A DNA stretch of 64,000 bases, taken from positions 1,612,001 to 1,676,000 of the forward strand of contig NZ_CP135164.1 of the NCBI RefSeq assembly GCF_001940225.2, read 5' to 3'. Made by a program: the position numbers and the translations under genes. The DNA comes from Roseburia sp. 499. Lineage in GTDB: Bacteria; Bacillota; Clostridia; Lachnospirales; Lachnospiraceae. The notes under the pieces were generated by a model that was not told the origin of the DNA, ran no database searches, and saw nothing but the letters and a program-made list of their open reading frames with translations. Shown here one piece after another: positions 8,971 through 18,728 of this stretch (positions are counted from its first letter, which is position 1; the number at the start of each line of letters is the position of its first letter).

Positions 8971-11886
8971 TTAATAAAGATTCTTCAACTCTTTGAATAA
9001 TCCTTTTTCTTCTTTCAGTTTTTCTTCATTTCCGATAACGCAGAGGGCATCTTCTTTTAAAATTGCCTCTACGATTCCAGAAAGTGCACGGATATCTTCC
9101 TGGGTTGCATTTAAAATCTGTTGACGTTCTTTTTGTATCATATCATAAGTAACTCCGGTCAAATATGCGGTTGCACTTCTTCCGGTCTTTCCTGCCGGCG
9201 TCAGCGGGGTATCCACGTCACTGAAGGTTCCAATAATATATTTTGTCATATCTTTCTCTTCCACGCTAAAATTCTTCAGATACTCCGGAATGCCTTCATA
9301 TATCTCATTTGTTTTAGATAAATTTGGATCACGGTAAGAAGAAAAATATCCATCTCCTCTTCTGGTAAATCCACTCATACAACCATAAGCTCCACCCTTT
9401 ACTCTGATATTAATCCAGAGGTAATCATAGCTTAAAAGTACTTTCAAAATACGAAGAGCTCCTGTGTATTCATAACCTGCCTTTTTAAAGTTTCCGGCTC
9501 TCGAAACATACTGTACCTGAGAAGCATCCAAAAATCCTTCATTTTTCTTCTCCAGTTGCAACGGCTCTTCCTTTACATCCAAATTCTTTTCTTTCAATAT
9601 TTCCTTCACTTTCAGAACTTCTGTTTCCAGTAACGCAAGTCCCTCAGGCTGTGCTCCTGCACTTATCATAAGATTATCCTTACGGAAGATATATCCTGCC
9701 AGTTCCTTCAAGGTCTGGCTCAGTTGATTTTTCTTTTCCTCAAAATGTTCTTCCAAATCTTTGATTAATTGATAAAATTCAATTCCCTCTGTCATATCGC
9801 TATACTTTCCACTAACAGAGAAATAAGACATTGCACGCACTGCCGAAATAGAATGCCCGGAACTACTCATACTCATCTGCAATCTTGACTTCAATTGTGC
9901 CAGAATCTCATACAAACGCTCTTGCTGACCATAATTACTGCTGGTAAGTATTTCACGAATAATTTCCATGGTCTTTGGAATTTCTTTATACAGTGTTTTT
10001 ACCTTTATCTCATATTTCAGGCTGACAGTTTCTTTTTTCACATGAGCATAAGAACCAATGTTTGAAAAAATTCCACCTGTATGAAGATTAATTTCATTTG
10101 CAAGTTCAGGATAAGTGTAGTTCTCCGTATCCACATATCCTAATACCGCTTTCATCAATCCCATATATGGTATCAGATGTGCAGGCATGTCTGTCACATC
10201 AAACATTAAACTAAAATAAGCAATTCCGTTAGTATCCACATCATGGCATAGCATCAATGTGTCATCCAGATACTTTTCGCGAATATAAAGCTTTTCTGCA
10301 TCCCTTTTTATATCTTCTCTTGTTAAAGTTGGAATCTTATCTAAATCCTCTGGTGCAGATGGCTCTTCCTGATATTTCTTCAAATGATGCGTAAAGTCCA
10401 CAATCTCCTGCTTTTCAGCTTCACTTAAGGAATTTTTATATGCCTCTAATTCTTTTGCCAGCTTCTCTTCCTTCTTCGCATTTAGTCCGTACTGTGGCTC
10501 TACAATTACTACTGCCGCATGAGTATTATCCAATAAATATTTCTGTACTAATTGTTCAAAATAGTCCGTCTCTACCTGTTTCTTCAAAAACTCAATTACT
10601 TCTAATTCTTCCAAATGTAGGAATGGCTGTTTCTCATCATAAATCCAACTATCCAAACACTTGATACCCATCAGCAATCCTTTCGGAAATTGTCCAAAAT
10701 CTGCCTCTCTGTATTTGAACTCGAAGCTATTAATCCCTGCCAAAAGGGATTTCTTATTAATTCCATTCTTTACTTGGTCTTCTAATACCTTACGAATAAT
10801 AGCAAGAAATTCTTCCTTTTTCTCAATATTACTATTCTTTGCTACAATAGAAAACATTGGCTGCAAGGTATAATTGTCAAAAGACGCCATAATATCCTTA
10901 CCAATTCCGGCATCTAACAAAGCTTGTTTCAAAGGAGCTCCCGGAGCACTTAACAGCGCATAATCCAAAATGTCAAATGCTACATACAGTGTCTTATCCA
11001 AAATTGTTCCGGTGCTTATATTATAAGAAAGATAAGTATTATCTTCCAATGATTCTCCGCTTGCAATATTATATGGTATCTTTACTTCTTTTACTTCCTT
11101 GAACGGCTCCTGCCATTTTACCTCTGATTCTACATCAATAGAATCATACTTTCCAAGATATTCCTTATCCATCCAATTCAGTTTTTCTTCCATGTCCATG
11201 TTTCCATATAAATAAATATAGGAATTACATGGATGATAATATTTTTTATGGAAAGCAAGAAACTTCTCATAAGAAAGAGTTGGTATCACATCCGGGTCTC
11301 CGCCTGACTCATAAAAATAAGAAGTATCCGGATAAAGGGTGCTTAATATCTCTCTACTTAATACTTCTTCCGGTGAGGAAAAAGCTCCCTTCATCTCATT
11401 GTATACCACACCATTAATAGTCAGAGGCGCATTTATATCCTCCATCTCATAATGCCAGCCCTCCTGACAAAAAATCTCCTTATGTTCTGCAATGTTCGGA
11501 TAAAATACTGCATCCATATATACTTCTATCAAATTTTGAAAATCTTTATCATTACAGCTTGCCACCGGATAAATAGTCTTGTCCGGATATGTCATAGCAT
11601 TCAAAAACGTATTTAACGAACTCTTTACCAATTCTACAAAAGGATCTTTTACCGGATACTTTTTCGAACCACACAATACAGAATGTTCCAAAATGTGAGC
11701 TGCTCCGGTACTATCCAAAGATGGCGTTCGAAATCCAATATAAAACACCTTATTCTCGTCATCATTAGAAATCAAACTAATTCTTGCGCCACTCTTTTTG
11801 TGGCGCAACAAATATCCTACCGAATTAATATCCTTCAATTCTCTCGTTTCAATTAATTCATATGCTTTACAATTCTCTAAATTCAT
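8971..11886 (-). CDS. M16C zinc metallopeptidase (presequence-protease-like, insulinase family)
   Basis: 971 residues from ATG 11886, which has AAAGGACG eight bases upstream; an upstream in-frame start at 11928 lacks one. The inverted zinc motif HxxEH appears as HILEH near residue 67, followed by the M16C pattern KDPFVELVKSSLNTFLNAMTYPD and a downstream Glu-rich helix supplying the third ligand. The full-length architecture of two M16 halves and the C-terminal GxxGCMSGF-type segment fit PreP/Cym1-like peptidases that degrade unstructured peptides. No signal peptide, so cytoplasmic. In a bacterium the natural substrates are not known. It is adjacent to era. Confidence 0.92.
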   Translation of the reverse strand: MNLENCKAYELIETRELKDINSVGYLLRHKKSGARISLISNDDENKVFYIGFRTPSLDSTGAAHILEHSVLCGSKKYPVKDPFVELVKSSLNTFLNAMTYPDKTIYPVASCNDKDFQNLIEVYMDAVFYPNIAEHKEIFCQEGWHYEMEDINAPLTINGVVYNEMKGAFSSPEEVLSREILSTLYPDTSYFYESGGDPDVIPTLSYEKFLAFHKKYYHPCNSYIYLYGNMDMEEKLNWMDKEYLGKYDSIDVESEVKWQEPFKEVKEVKIPYNIASGESLEDNTYLSYNISTGTILDKTLYVAFDILDYALLSAPGAPLKQALLDAGIGKDIMASFDNYTLQPMFSIVAKNSNIEKKEEFLAIIRKVLEDQVKNGINKKSLLAGINSFEFKYREADFGQFPKGLLMGIKCLDSWIYDEKQPFLHLEELEVIEFLKKQVETDYFEQLVQKYLLDNTHAAVVIVEPQYGLNAKKEEKLAKELEAYKNSLSEAEKQEIVDFTHHLKKYQEEPSAPEDLDKIPTLTREDIKRDAEKLYIREKYLDDTLMLCHDVDTNGIAYFSLMFDVTDMPAHLIPYMGLMKAVLGYVDTENYTYPELANEINLHTGGIFSNIGSYAHVKKETVSLKYEIKVKTLYKEIPKTMEIIREILTSSNYGQQERLYEILAQLKSRLQMSMSSSGHSISAVRAMSYFSVSGKYSDMTEGIEFYQLIKDLEEHFEEKKNQLSQTLKELAGYIFRKDNLMISAGAQPEGLALLETEVLKVKEILKEKNLDVKEEPLQLEKKNEGFLDASQVQYVSRAGNFKKAGYEYTGALRILKVLLSYDYLWINIRVKGGAYGCMSGFTRRGDGYFSSYRDPNLSKTNEIYEGIPEYLKNFSVEEKDMTKYIIGTFSDVDTPLTPAGKTGRSATAYLTGVTYDMIQKERQQILNATQEDIRALSGIVEAILKEDALCVIGNEEKLKEEKGLFKELKNLY

Positions 11887-11968
11887 AATATTCGTCCTTT
11901 TTTCTTTTCTATTATTTATTCTTTCCAATTATCATCCAATTATAGCACAATATTTCTATACACGCAAA

Positions 11969-11993
11969 GAGGTTGCTCATATTGAGCAACCTC
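11969..11993 (-). terminator. Hairpin after the cold shock gene
   Basis: Perfect 11-bp inverted repeat GAGGTTGCTCA / TGAGCAACCTC with a 3-base loop between the csp stop and the peptidase start. Only three Ts follow on the minus strand, so termination may be partial. Confidence 0.5.
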
Positions 11994-12021
11994 CGGTTCG
12001 TCTTTTATCTGAATCAATAGA

Positions 12022-12225
12022 TTAAGCGATACGTCTTACATTAGAAGCCTGTGGTCCTTTATCACCATCTACTACTTCGAATTCAACTGTTTCTCCATCC
12101 TTTAATTCCTTGAATCCATCCATAACCAATGCGGAAAAATGTACAAATACATCCTTTCCTTCTGCATCAGAAATAAATCCGTAACCCTTTTTTGCATTAA
12201 ACCATTTTACTGTTCCCTGTTGCAT
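12022..12225 (-). CDS. Cold shock protein, CspA family
   Basis: 67-residue single-stranded nucleic acid chaperone. The true start is ATG 12225, preceded by AGGAGGAAGTG. RNP1 (KGYGFIS) and RNP2 (VFVHFSAL) are intact, as is the N-terminal [11 protein letters not shown]. It is a monocistronic gene with an AT-rich leader and a downstream hairpin. The length and composition match housekeeping or cold-induced Csp proteins; sequence alone does not show whether it is cold-regulated. Confidence 0.95.
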   Translation of the reverse strand: MQQGTVKWFNAKKGYGFISDAEGKDVFVHFSALVMDGFKELKDGETVEFEVVDGDKGPQASNVRRIA

Positions 12226-12334
12226 GAAACACTTCCTCCTAAATACATAAAAATATCTGCAGGTTGTACCTGCCTCGTATTTAAGATTAGCATATTTTAC
12301 CATAGATGTCAACGAAAACAAGGCGCTTTTTGTG

Positions 12335-13258
12335 CTATTTTTTGTTTTTTTCCGAAATTACAGAAACACTTAATTGGTTATATGGTATCTCAATTCCTGC
12401 TTCTTCTAAATTTTCCTTCATCTTTTCCGTCAAACGCCATTTTGCTTGCCAATACTCGTCTGCCTTTACCCATACCCTGCATCCTAGTTTTACACAACTG
12501 TCTTCTAACGCATCTACAAAAACATTAACCTCTTCTTCCATAATGCGTGCTGTTTCTTGCATAAGCAACTCTTGCAATACTTTCTTAGCTTTCTTTATAT
12601 CTGCATCATAAGAAATGCCAACAAACAAATCCAACCTGCGTTTTTCCTGCTTTGTCACATTTGTGAGACTAGCATTTGCAAGAACACCATTGGGAATTAC
12701 AATCATCTTATTATCTACCGTTAGAAGCTTGGTATAAAAAATCATAATTTCTGAAACAGTTCCTTCATTTTTATGCGTATCTTCAATAATATAATCGCCT
12801 ACTTTAAAAGGTTTGAATAGTAAAATCAATACACCGCCTGCAAAGTTAGAGAGACTTCCCTGCAATGCAAGTCCTATGGTTAATCCTGCAGAACCTAACA
12901 ATGCTACTACTGACGTGGTCTCAATTCCAAGTTGATTTACTACAACTAATATCAATATAAAATACAAAGCTACTTTTGCAAAAGAATCCAGAAACTGTTG
13001 TACTCCTTCGTCTGCATTAGAGCGTTGCAATGCTCTTTTCAAAACCTTGCGCAACCACTTAATAATCTTGCCACCGATAAAATAAATAATGATAGCAATT
13101 ACTACTCGCAACGCAAATCCCAACATCCCCGGCACTAATCCCTCCAAATAATCCTTAAGTACTCCCGGCTGTGACATTTTTTCTAATTCTTCTTCCAGTT
13201 CTGATACTTCTTGGGCTTTTGCAAGTACATTTCCTATACGACTTATATTATAAAACAT
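12335..13258 (-). CDS. mscS: Small-conductance mechanosensitive channel, MscS family
   Basis: 307 residues. Pore helix TM3 is clear: [20 protein letters not shown] with the Gly/Ala packing stripe, followed by [10 protein letters not shown] and the beta domain [13 protein letters not shown]. About three membrane segments precede a cytosolic C-terminal domain ending in IPYNQLSV. Probably opens under hypo-osmotic membrane tension to release solutes. An N-terminal acidic, coiled-coil-like stretch of about 30 residues precedes TM1. GAAGGAGC precedes the ATG. Apparently monocistronic and divergent from the HD-domain gene. Confidence 0.93.
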   Translation of the reverse strand: MFYNISRIGNVLAKAQEVSELEEELEKMSQPGVLKDYLEGLVPGMLGFALRVVIAIIIYFIGGKIIKWLRKVLKRALQRSNADEGVQQFLDSFAKVALYFILILVVVNQLGIETTSVVALLGSAGLTIGLALQGSLSNFAGGVLILLFKPFKVGDYIIEDTHKNEGTVSEIMIFYTKLLTVDNKMIVIPNGVLANASLTNVTKQEKRRLDLFVGISYDADIKKAKKVLQELLMQETARIMEEEVNVFVDALEDSCVKLGCRVWVKADEYWQAKWRLTEKMKENLEEAGIEIPYNQLSVSVISEKNKK

Positions 13259-13325
13259 TCTTCCTGCTCCTTCTTTTTTCTGCCCCTATGGTAACATAGA
13301 TTATTTTTCTCTGCAACCGTGTTCA

Positions 13326-13354
13326 TTGACACAGAGTTTTAAATTCACTATAAT
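13326..13354 (+). promoter_or_regulatory. Consensus sigma-A promoter of the HD-domain gene
   Basis: TTGACA (13326-13331), exactly 17 bp, then TATAAT (13349-13354): both hexamers match consensus fully. It lies about 30 bp upstream of the start codon, implying a very short leader and strong constitutive transcription unless an unseen repressor acts. Confidence 0.8.
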
Positions 13355-13381
13355 ATTAATATACTATGGAGGTGAGGAATA

Positions 13382-14644
13382 TTGAAGGAACCAATGATTA
13401 ATATCACTGATATTATTTGTCGTGCATTTCGTTATATTGATCCACGTCTGGATAGTCACGGAGAACGTGTAGCTTATATTCTCATGCAGATGTTTAGAGA
13501 CAAATCCGAGATTTCTTCACAGGAAAAACAGAATATTTTTATGCTCGGACTGCTTCATGATATTGGCGCCTACAGAGAAGCTGAAATAGATGCTATGCTT
13601 TCTTTTGACCAAAATGATTCTCTGGAGCATTCCGTTTTCGGTTATCTCCTTTTCCAGACTTTTTCTCCACTAAAGGAATATGCCAACATTATTTTATATC
13701 ATCACCAATGCAATGCTCAATATTATTCTGTGCCCATCAGCAATTACCATCGTAGCCTTGCGCGTATTTTATATCTTGCTGACAGGGTTGACATTTTCTG
13801 TCAATTTAATGACACCAAACGTCTACTTCCGTTTTTAGAAAAATATCATGACTCCATTTTTACTCCGGAGGACGTCCTCTGGTTTCAACAAACAGATGAT
13901 AAATACCATATTTTAGATGCATTACATACTGGTAGCTATCGAGAAGAACTGGCAGAATATATGACAACTATGACCTTTACGGAAGATCAAATACACGATT
14001 ATCTTCTTCTTTTCATTTTTGCCATAGATTTTCGAAATGAATATTCTGCTCTCCATACTGCTTATGCTGTTCAGATTAGCAGAAATATTGCAACAACTCT
14101 ACCACTGTTTCCCCGTGAAGTAGTAGAACTTTCTGCCCTTCTTCACAATATTGGAAAAATATCTCTGCTTTCCTGCATCAATAACAAAGAGGATTATGAT
14201 TCTTATTTAAAAGATATTTATAAAAACTCTACACAGAAAATTACGAAGAATATTTTAATGGGAAATGTAGATGAACAGGTTCTTCAAATTATTGAACAAT
14301 CTTTCCTTATTCTGAACTGCTGGGCGGAAGAACGACCAATTACCTTTTCACCTACACCTGCTTCAGAGGTAGTTGCACTATCCTGTCTACTCAGTAATGC
14401 ACTGACGTTAGATTCTAATATGGATATTATGCACCATAAATCACTGATTAATTTTTTACGCACCAAGTACCGTATCTGTTCTATGGATGACAAAATTCTT
14501 TCTTCTTTAGAACAACAATACCATAAAATCATCCAGGAAACAAAAATTTCCTGTTCCGCTCTAAATGATGCTTATCGACAGATGATGAATGATTATCACT
14601 CTTTAAACATGGTACTTCTTCATTATAATCATAAATATCATTAA
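13382..14644 (+). CDS. Tandem HD-domain (HD-GYP/HDOD-like) signalling protein
   Basis: 420 residues. The first half is an HD-GYP-like domain: HGERVAYI, then GLLHDIGAY (intact HD pair), then SLEHSVFGY and a YHHQ element. The GYP triplet itself is absent. The second half repeats the fold with AVQISRNIATT and ALLHNIGKI, where HD has become HN, so this copy is probably inactive. Start TTG 13382 has GGAGGTGAGGA immediately upstream; the ATG at 13394 is an alternative. HD-GYP proteins hydrolyse c-di-GMP, but without GYP and with one degenerate copy a different phosphohydrolase or a pure sensor role is possible. Monocistronic behind a strong promoter. Confidence 0.75.
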   Translation: MKEPMINITDIICRAFRYIDPRLDSHGERVAYILMQMFRDKSEISSQEKQNIFMLGLLHDIGAYREAEIDAMLSFDQNDSLEHSVFGYLLFQTFSPLKEYANIILYHHQCNAQYYSVPISNYHRSLARILYLADRVDIFCQFNDTKRLLPFLEKYHDSIFTPEDVLWFQQTDDKYHILDALHTGSYREELAEYMTTMTFTEDQIHDYLLLFIFAIDFRNEYSALHTAYAVQISRNIATTLPLFPREVVELSALLHNIGKISLLSCINNKEDYDSYLKDIYKNSTQKITKNILMGNVDEQVLQIIEQSFLILNCWAEERPITFSPTPASEVVALSCLLSNALTLDSNMDIMHHKSLINFLRTKYRICSMDDKILSSLEQQYHKIIQETKISCSALNDAYRQMMNDYHSLNMVLLHYNHKYH

Positions 14645-14661
14645 TTATTTCAAATAACACA

Positions 14662-14705
14662 AGACAGCGTGATTTTCACGAATGAAAACCACGCTGTCTC
14701 TTTTT
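14662..14705. terminator. Bidirectional terminator between the HD gene and serA
   Basis: AGACAGCGT / ACGCTGTCT arms (14662-14670 with 14691-14699) extended by an inner GATTTTC/GAAAACC stem with one mismatch. CTTTTTC follows on the plus strand. It separates two convergent genes; the minus-strand tail is less T-rich. Confidence 0.8.
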
Positions 14706-14728
14706 CTACCACACGCATTATATAATTT

Positions 14729-15892
14729 TTATTTTACAACTCTTACCTTTAATACGCCTTCAATTTCTTTTAACTGATTTACTGCCGCTTCTGTTACAGG
14801 AGAATCAATATCCATCAGAGAATATGCATAATCTCCACGACTCTTATTTGTCATATCAGAAATGTTAATATTATTGCTTTCCATTACAGCAGTATATTTG
14901 CTAATCATACCCTTGATGTTTTTATGAAGTACCGCTACACGTCCAGCACCTTCACACACACCCATATCACAATTTGGGAAGTTTACAGAATTACGAATAT
15001 TTCCATTTTCCAAGAAATCTCTTACTTCTTCTACTGCCATGACTGCACAGTTGTCTTCTGATTCCTCTGTAGAAGCTCCAAGATGAGGAATTACAATACA
15101 ACCTTCCTGTCCTGCTGTTGTAGCATTTGGGAAATCAGATACATATTTCTTTACTTTTCCTGCCTTTATTGCTTTTAAAATAGCTTCTTCATCTACTAAA
15201 AGGTCTCTTGCAAAGTTAAGTACAACAACACCATCTTTCATCTGATTGAATGCTGCTTCATTTAACATCTTCTTTGTATCGTCCAGTAATGGTACATGAA
15301 TTGTAATATAATCACATTCACGATAAATCTCTTCTACTGCATTGATATGCTTTACATTACGAGACAAGCTCCATGCTGCATTAACAGAGATAAATGGATC
15401 ATATCCATATACTTCCATACCAAGATGTGTCGCTGCATTTGCTACCTTTACACCGATTGCTCCAAGTCCGATAACACCCAGTTTCTTTCCGGCAATTTCA
15501 CATCCTGCAAAAGCCTTCTTTGCCTTTTCTGCATCTTTTCCAACTGTTTCACTATCTTTATTATCCAGTACCCAGTTGATGCCGCCAATAACATCACGAG
15601 AAGCAAGCAGCATTCCTGCAAATACCAATTCCTTTACACCATTTGCATTGGCACCCGGTGTATTAAATACAACGATTCCTGCATCTGCACATTTTTCTAA
15701 TGGAATATTATTTACACCCGCACCTGCTCTTGCAATGGCATAAAGATTTTCCGGCAAATCCAAGTCATGCATTGCAGCACTTCTTACCAGAACAGCCTGA
15801 GCATCCTTCATATCCTCTACTCTTTTATAATTCTCGTCAAATAAGTCCAATCCTACATTTGCAATTGGATTTAAACAATGATACTGATACAT
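14729..15892 (-). CDS. serA: D-3-phosphoglycerate dehydrogenase
   Basis: 387 residues from ATG 15892 with AGGAG at the right distance; an upstream TTG in frame (15910) would swallow that site. First step of serine synthesis: 3-phosphoglycerate to 3-phosphohydroxypyruvate with NAD. Rossmann motif LGVIGLGAIGVKVA, catalytic His in HLGASTEESE, and a C-terminal ACT domain of about 70 residues, typically a serine sensor, ending IEGVLKVRVVK. The start lies one base past the serC stop. It is the last gene of leuB-ilvB-serC-serA. Confidence 0.95.
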   Translation of the reverse strand: MYQYHCLNPIANVGLDLFDENYKRVEDMKDAQAVLVRSAAMHDLDLPENLYAIARAGAGVNNIPLEKCADAGIVVFNTPGANANGVKELVFAGMLLASRDVIGGINWVLDNKDSETVGKDAEKAKKAFAGCEIAGKKLGVIGLGAIGVKVANAATHLGMEVYGYDPFISVNAAWSLSRNVKHINAVEEIYRECDYITIHVPLLDDTKKMLNEAAFNQMKDGVVVLNFARDLLVDEEAILKAIKAGKVKKYVSDFPNATTAGQEGCIVIPHLGASTEESEDNCAVMAVEEVRDFLENGNIRNSVNFPNCDMGVCEGAGRVAVLHKNIKGMISKYTAVMESNNINISDMTNKSRGDYAYSLMDIDSPVTEAAVNQLKEIEGVLKVRVVK

Positions 15893-15893
15893 T

Positions 15894-16973
15894 TTAATTC
15901 TCCTCTTCAAATTTTTTCATAAACTCAACTAACTTTTCTACGCCTTCCTTTGGCATTGCATTGTAAATACTTGCGCGCATACCACCTACAGTTCTGTGTC
16001 CCTTTAAGTTTACAAATCCGGCAGCTTCTGCTTCTTTTACAAATTTTGCATCTAAATCTTTATCGCCTGTAACAAAAGGTACATTCATTAAAGAACGGTC
16101 TTCCTTTCTTACAGTTCCTTTGAACATTTTGCTCTGGTCTAAGAAATCATAAAGAATCTTTGCTTTTTCTTCATTACGCTGCTTCATTACTTCCAAGCCA
16201 CCCATTTTCTTCAACCATTTGAACACTTTACCACAGATATAAATTCCATATGCTGGTGGTGTATTGTAAAGGGAACCTGCATCTGCATGTGTCTTATACT
16301 TTAACATAGTTGGTGTTCCCGGAAGGGTATCCTCTGTAATCAAATCTTCTCTCATGATAACAATTACTACACCGGCAGGTCCGATATTCTTCTGAACTCC
16401 ACCGTAAATCACTCCATATTTGCTTACGTCTACCGGCTCAGATAAAAAGCAGGAAGAAACGTCTGCTACTAAGGTATGACCCTTTGTATTTGGAAGTGTT
16501 TTATATTTTGTTCCGTAGATAGTATTGTTTTCACAGATATATACATAGTCTGCATCCTCTGGGATATCCAGGTCAGAGCAATCCGGTATATAAGAAAATG
16601 TCTCGTCTTCAGAAGAAGCTACCTTAACAGCTTCTCCGTAAATCTGTGCTTCCTGATATGCTTTCTTTGCCCACTGTCCTGTTACGATGTATGCAGCCTT
16701 TTTATTTTTCATTAAATTCATAGGAATCATCGCAAACTGCTGAGATGCTCCACCCTGCAAGAACATTACCTTGTAATTGTCAGGAATATTCATTAACTCG
16801 CGTAAATCTGCTTCTGCTTCTTTGATAATATTATCATAAGCCTTAGAACGATGACTCATCTCCATTACGGACATTCCTGTTCCTTTGTAATCCAGCATTT
16901 CATCTGCTGCCTCTTTTAAGACCTCTTCCGGTAAAACCGCTGGTCCTGCTGAAAAATTGTAAACTCTGCTCAT
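15894..16973 (-). CDS. serC: Phosphoserine aminotransferase
   Basis: 359 residues, class V PLP aminotransferase converting phosphohydroxypyruvate and glutamate to phosphoserine and 2-oxoglutarate. It begins YNFSAGPAVLPEEVL; the PLP lysine is in GGVQKNIGPAG; SCFLSEPVDVSKYG and HRTVGGMRASIYNAMP are family signatures. GAGGAGG precedes the ATG. It is tightly coupled to serA (one base between its stop and the serA start) and lies 40 bp after ilvB, so serine and branched-chain synthesis appear co-transcribed here. No serB is visible in the window. Confidence 0.96.
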   Translation of the reverse strand: MSRVYNFSAGPAVLPEEVLKEAADEMLDYKGTGMSVMEMSHRSKAYDNIIKEAEADLRELMNIPDNYKVMFLQGGASQQFAMIPMNLMKNKKAAYIVTGQWAKKAYQEAQIYGEAVKVASSEDETFSYIPDCSDLDIPEDADYVYICENNTIYGTKYKTLPNTKGHTLVADVSSCFLSEPVDVSKYGVIYGGVQKNIGPAGVVIVIMREDLITEDTLPGTPTMLKYKTHADAGSLYNTPPAYGIYICGKVFKWLKKMGGLEVMKQRNEEKAKILYDFLDQSKMFKGTVRKEDRSLMNVPFVTGDKDLDAKFVKEAEAAGFVNLKGHRTVGGMRASIYNAMPKEGVEKLVEFMKKFEEEN

Positions 16974-17013
16974 GTTTTTTCCTCCTCAATTTACCTTTAT
17001 GTAAATATTAAAA

Positions 17014-18696
17014 TTATTTGTTTGCCTTCATATCTTCTTCACTGAAAACTTCGCTGATAGCAGCCCCCGGCGCTACCATTGGCCATACCTTATCATCACT
17101 ATCAATGATACAGTCAATCAATACAGGGGTTTTGCTTTCCAATGCTTTGCCAAAAGCTTCCTTAAACTCTTCTCTGGTAGTTGCACGATATCCTGTTGCT
17201 CCCATGGCCTCTGCCAATTTCACAAAATCCACACCATCATTCAACACAGTTTCTGAATAGTGCTGCTCGTAGAACAGTGTCTGCCATTGACGAACCATTC
17301 CTAATACATGGTTATTAATTACTACTTGTATTAGCGGGATTTGCTGACGTACTGCCGTAGCAATCTCATTCATATTCATTCTAAAGCATCCATCTCCTGC
17401 AATATTCACTACCTGTTTGTTAGGATTCGCTATTTGTGCACCAATGGCTGCCCCTAGTCCGTATCCCATGGTTCCAAGACCACCGGAAGTCAACAAGGTA
17501 CGCGGCTTACTATACTTATAGAATTGGGCTGCCCACATCTGATGCTGCCCTACTTCCGTTACCATAATAGCTTCGCCCTTTGTCTCTTTATAAATTTCCT
17601 CTATCACATAAGGACCACTTAATCCGGTATCGTGATAAGTTAACGGATATTTTTCTTTATATTCCAAAACCTTCGCAATCCATTGGTCATGATTCTGCCG
17701 TTCAATTCTTTCATTCAGCCTTGTTAAAATCTCCTTGACATCTCCAATTATGTGAGCGTCTGTAAGAATATTCTTGTTAACTTCTACCGGATCAATATCA
17801 AACTGAAGTATTTTAGCATTACTTGCAAACTTCTTGGCATTTCCAATGACACGGTCACTGAAACGCACACCAATTGCAATTAATAAGTCACATTCGCTTA
17901 CACCATAATTTGATGCCTTGGTTCCATGCATTCCAAGCATTCCGGTATATAATCGATGATTTCCATCAAAAGCACCTTTCCCCATCAGGGAATCCGTTAC
18001 CGGTGCCTGAACCTTTTCTACAAACTCCAGCAATTCAGGACTGGCTTCTGAAATAACAGCACCGCCACCTACAAATATGTATGGTTTCTTTGCATTCTGT
18101 ATCATATCAACTGCCGTTTTCAATGCTTCTTCCGTAATATCTTCTGAAATTCTCGGAATTGGTTCAATCTTTATCGGCTGAAATTCTGTTTTATTTGCAG
18201 TAACATCCTTCGGAATATCCACCAGCACCGGCCCCGGTCTGCCCGTCTGCGCAATCCGAAATGCACGGCGAATTGTATCTGCCAACTTCTCAATGTCCTT
18301 TACAATAAAATTATGTTTGGTAATTGGAGTTGTGATTCCTGCGATATCAATTTCCTGAAAACTGTCCTTTCCAAGTAATGATACTCCTACGTTACATGTA
18401 ATTGCCACCATAGGCACAGAATCCATATAAGCAGTTGCAATTCCTGTTACAAGATTCGTTGCCCCCGGCCCCGAAGTAGCCAGACAAACACCAACTTTTC
18501 CGGTGGAACGTGCATAACCGTCTGCCGCATGAGATGCTCCCTGTTCATGAGAAGTCAATACGTGCTTTATTTCATTTTTATGTTTATATAACTCATCATA
18601 TACATTTAAAATGGCTCCTCCCGGATAACCAAAGACAGTATCCACACCCTGCTCTTTCAAGCATTCAATCACTATTTGTGCTCCTGTCAGCTGCAT
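17014..18696 (-). CDS. ilvB: Acetolactate synthase, large (catalytic) subunit
   Basis: 560 residues, normal AHAS large-subunit size. It condenses two pyruvates to acetolactate, or pyruvate with 2-oxobutyrate, using ThDP, Mg and FAD. The N-terminal ThDP activation Glu lies in SHEQGASHAADGYA; the C-terminal ThDP/Mg site is GDGCFRMNMNEI...NNH. The middle FAD domain has GVRFSDRVIG. The regulatory small subunit ilvN is about 32 kb away at 50.4 kb, next to ilvC, rather than adjacent. It sits between leuB and serC in an operon with gaps of 32 and 40 bp. Confidence 0.96.
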   Translation of the reverse strand: MQLTGAQIVIECLKEQGVDTVFGYPGGAILNVYDELYKHKNEIKHVLTSHEQGASHAADGYARSTGKVGVCLATSGPGATNLVTGIATAYMDSVPMVAITCNVGVSLLGKDSFQEIDIAGITTPITKHNFIVKDIEKLADTIRRAFRIAQTGRPGPVLVDIPKDVTANKTEFQPIKIEPIPRISEDITEEALKTAVDMIQNAKKPYIFVGGGAVISEASPELLEFVEKVQAPVTDSLMGKGAFDGNHRLYTGMLGMHGTKASNYGVSECDLLIAIGVRFSDRVIGNAKKFASNAKILQFDIDPVEVNKNILTDAHIIGDVKEILTRLNERIERQNHDQWIAKVLEYKEKYPLTYHDTGLSGPYVIEEIYKETKGEAIMVTEVGQHQMWAAQFYKYSKPRTLLTSGGLGTMGYGLGAAIGAQIANPNKQVVNIAGDGCFRMNMNEIATAVRQQIPLIQVVINNHVLGMVRQWQTLFYEQHYSETVLNDGVDFVKLAEAMGATGYRATTREEFKEAFGKALESKTPVLIDCIIDSDDKVWPMVAPGAAISEVFSEEDMKANK

Positions 18697-18728
18697 ATTA
18701 ATGAACCTCGCTTTCTACAACAATTTTT

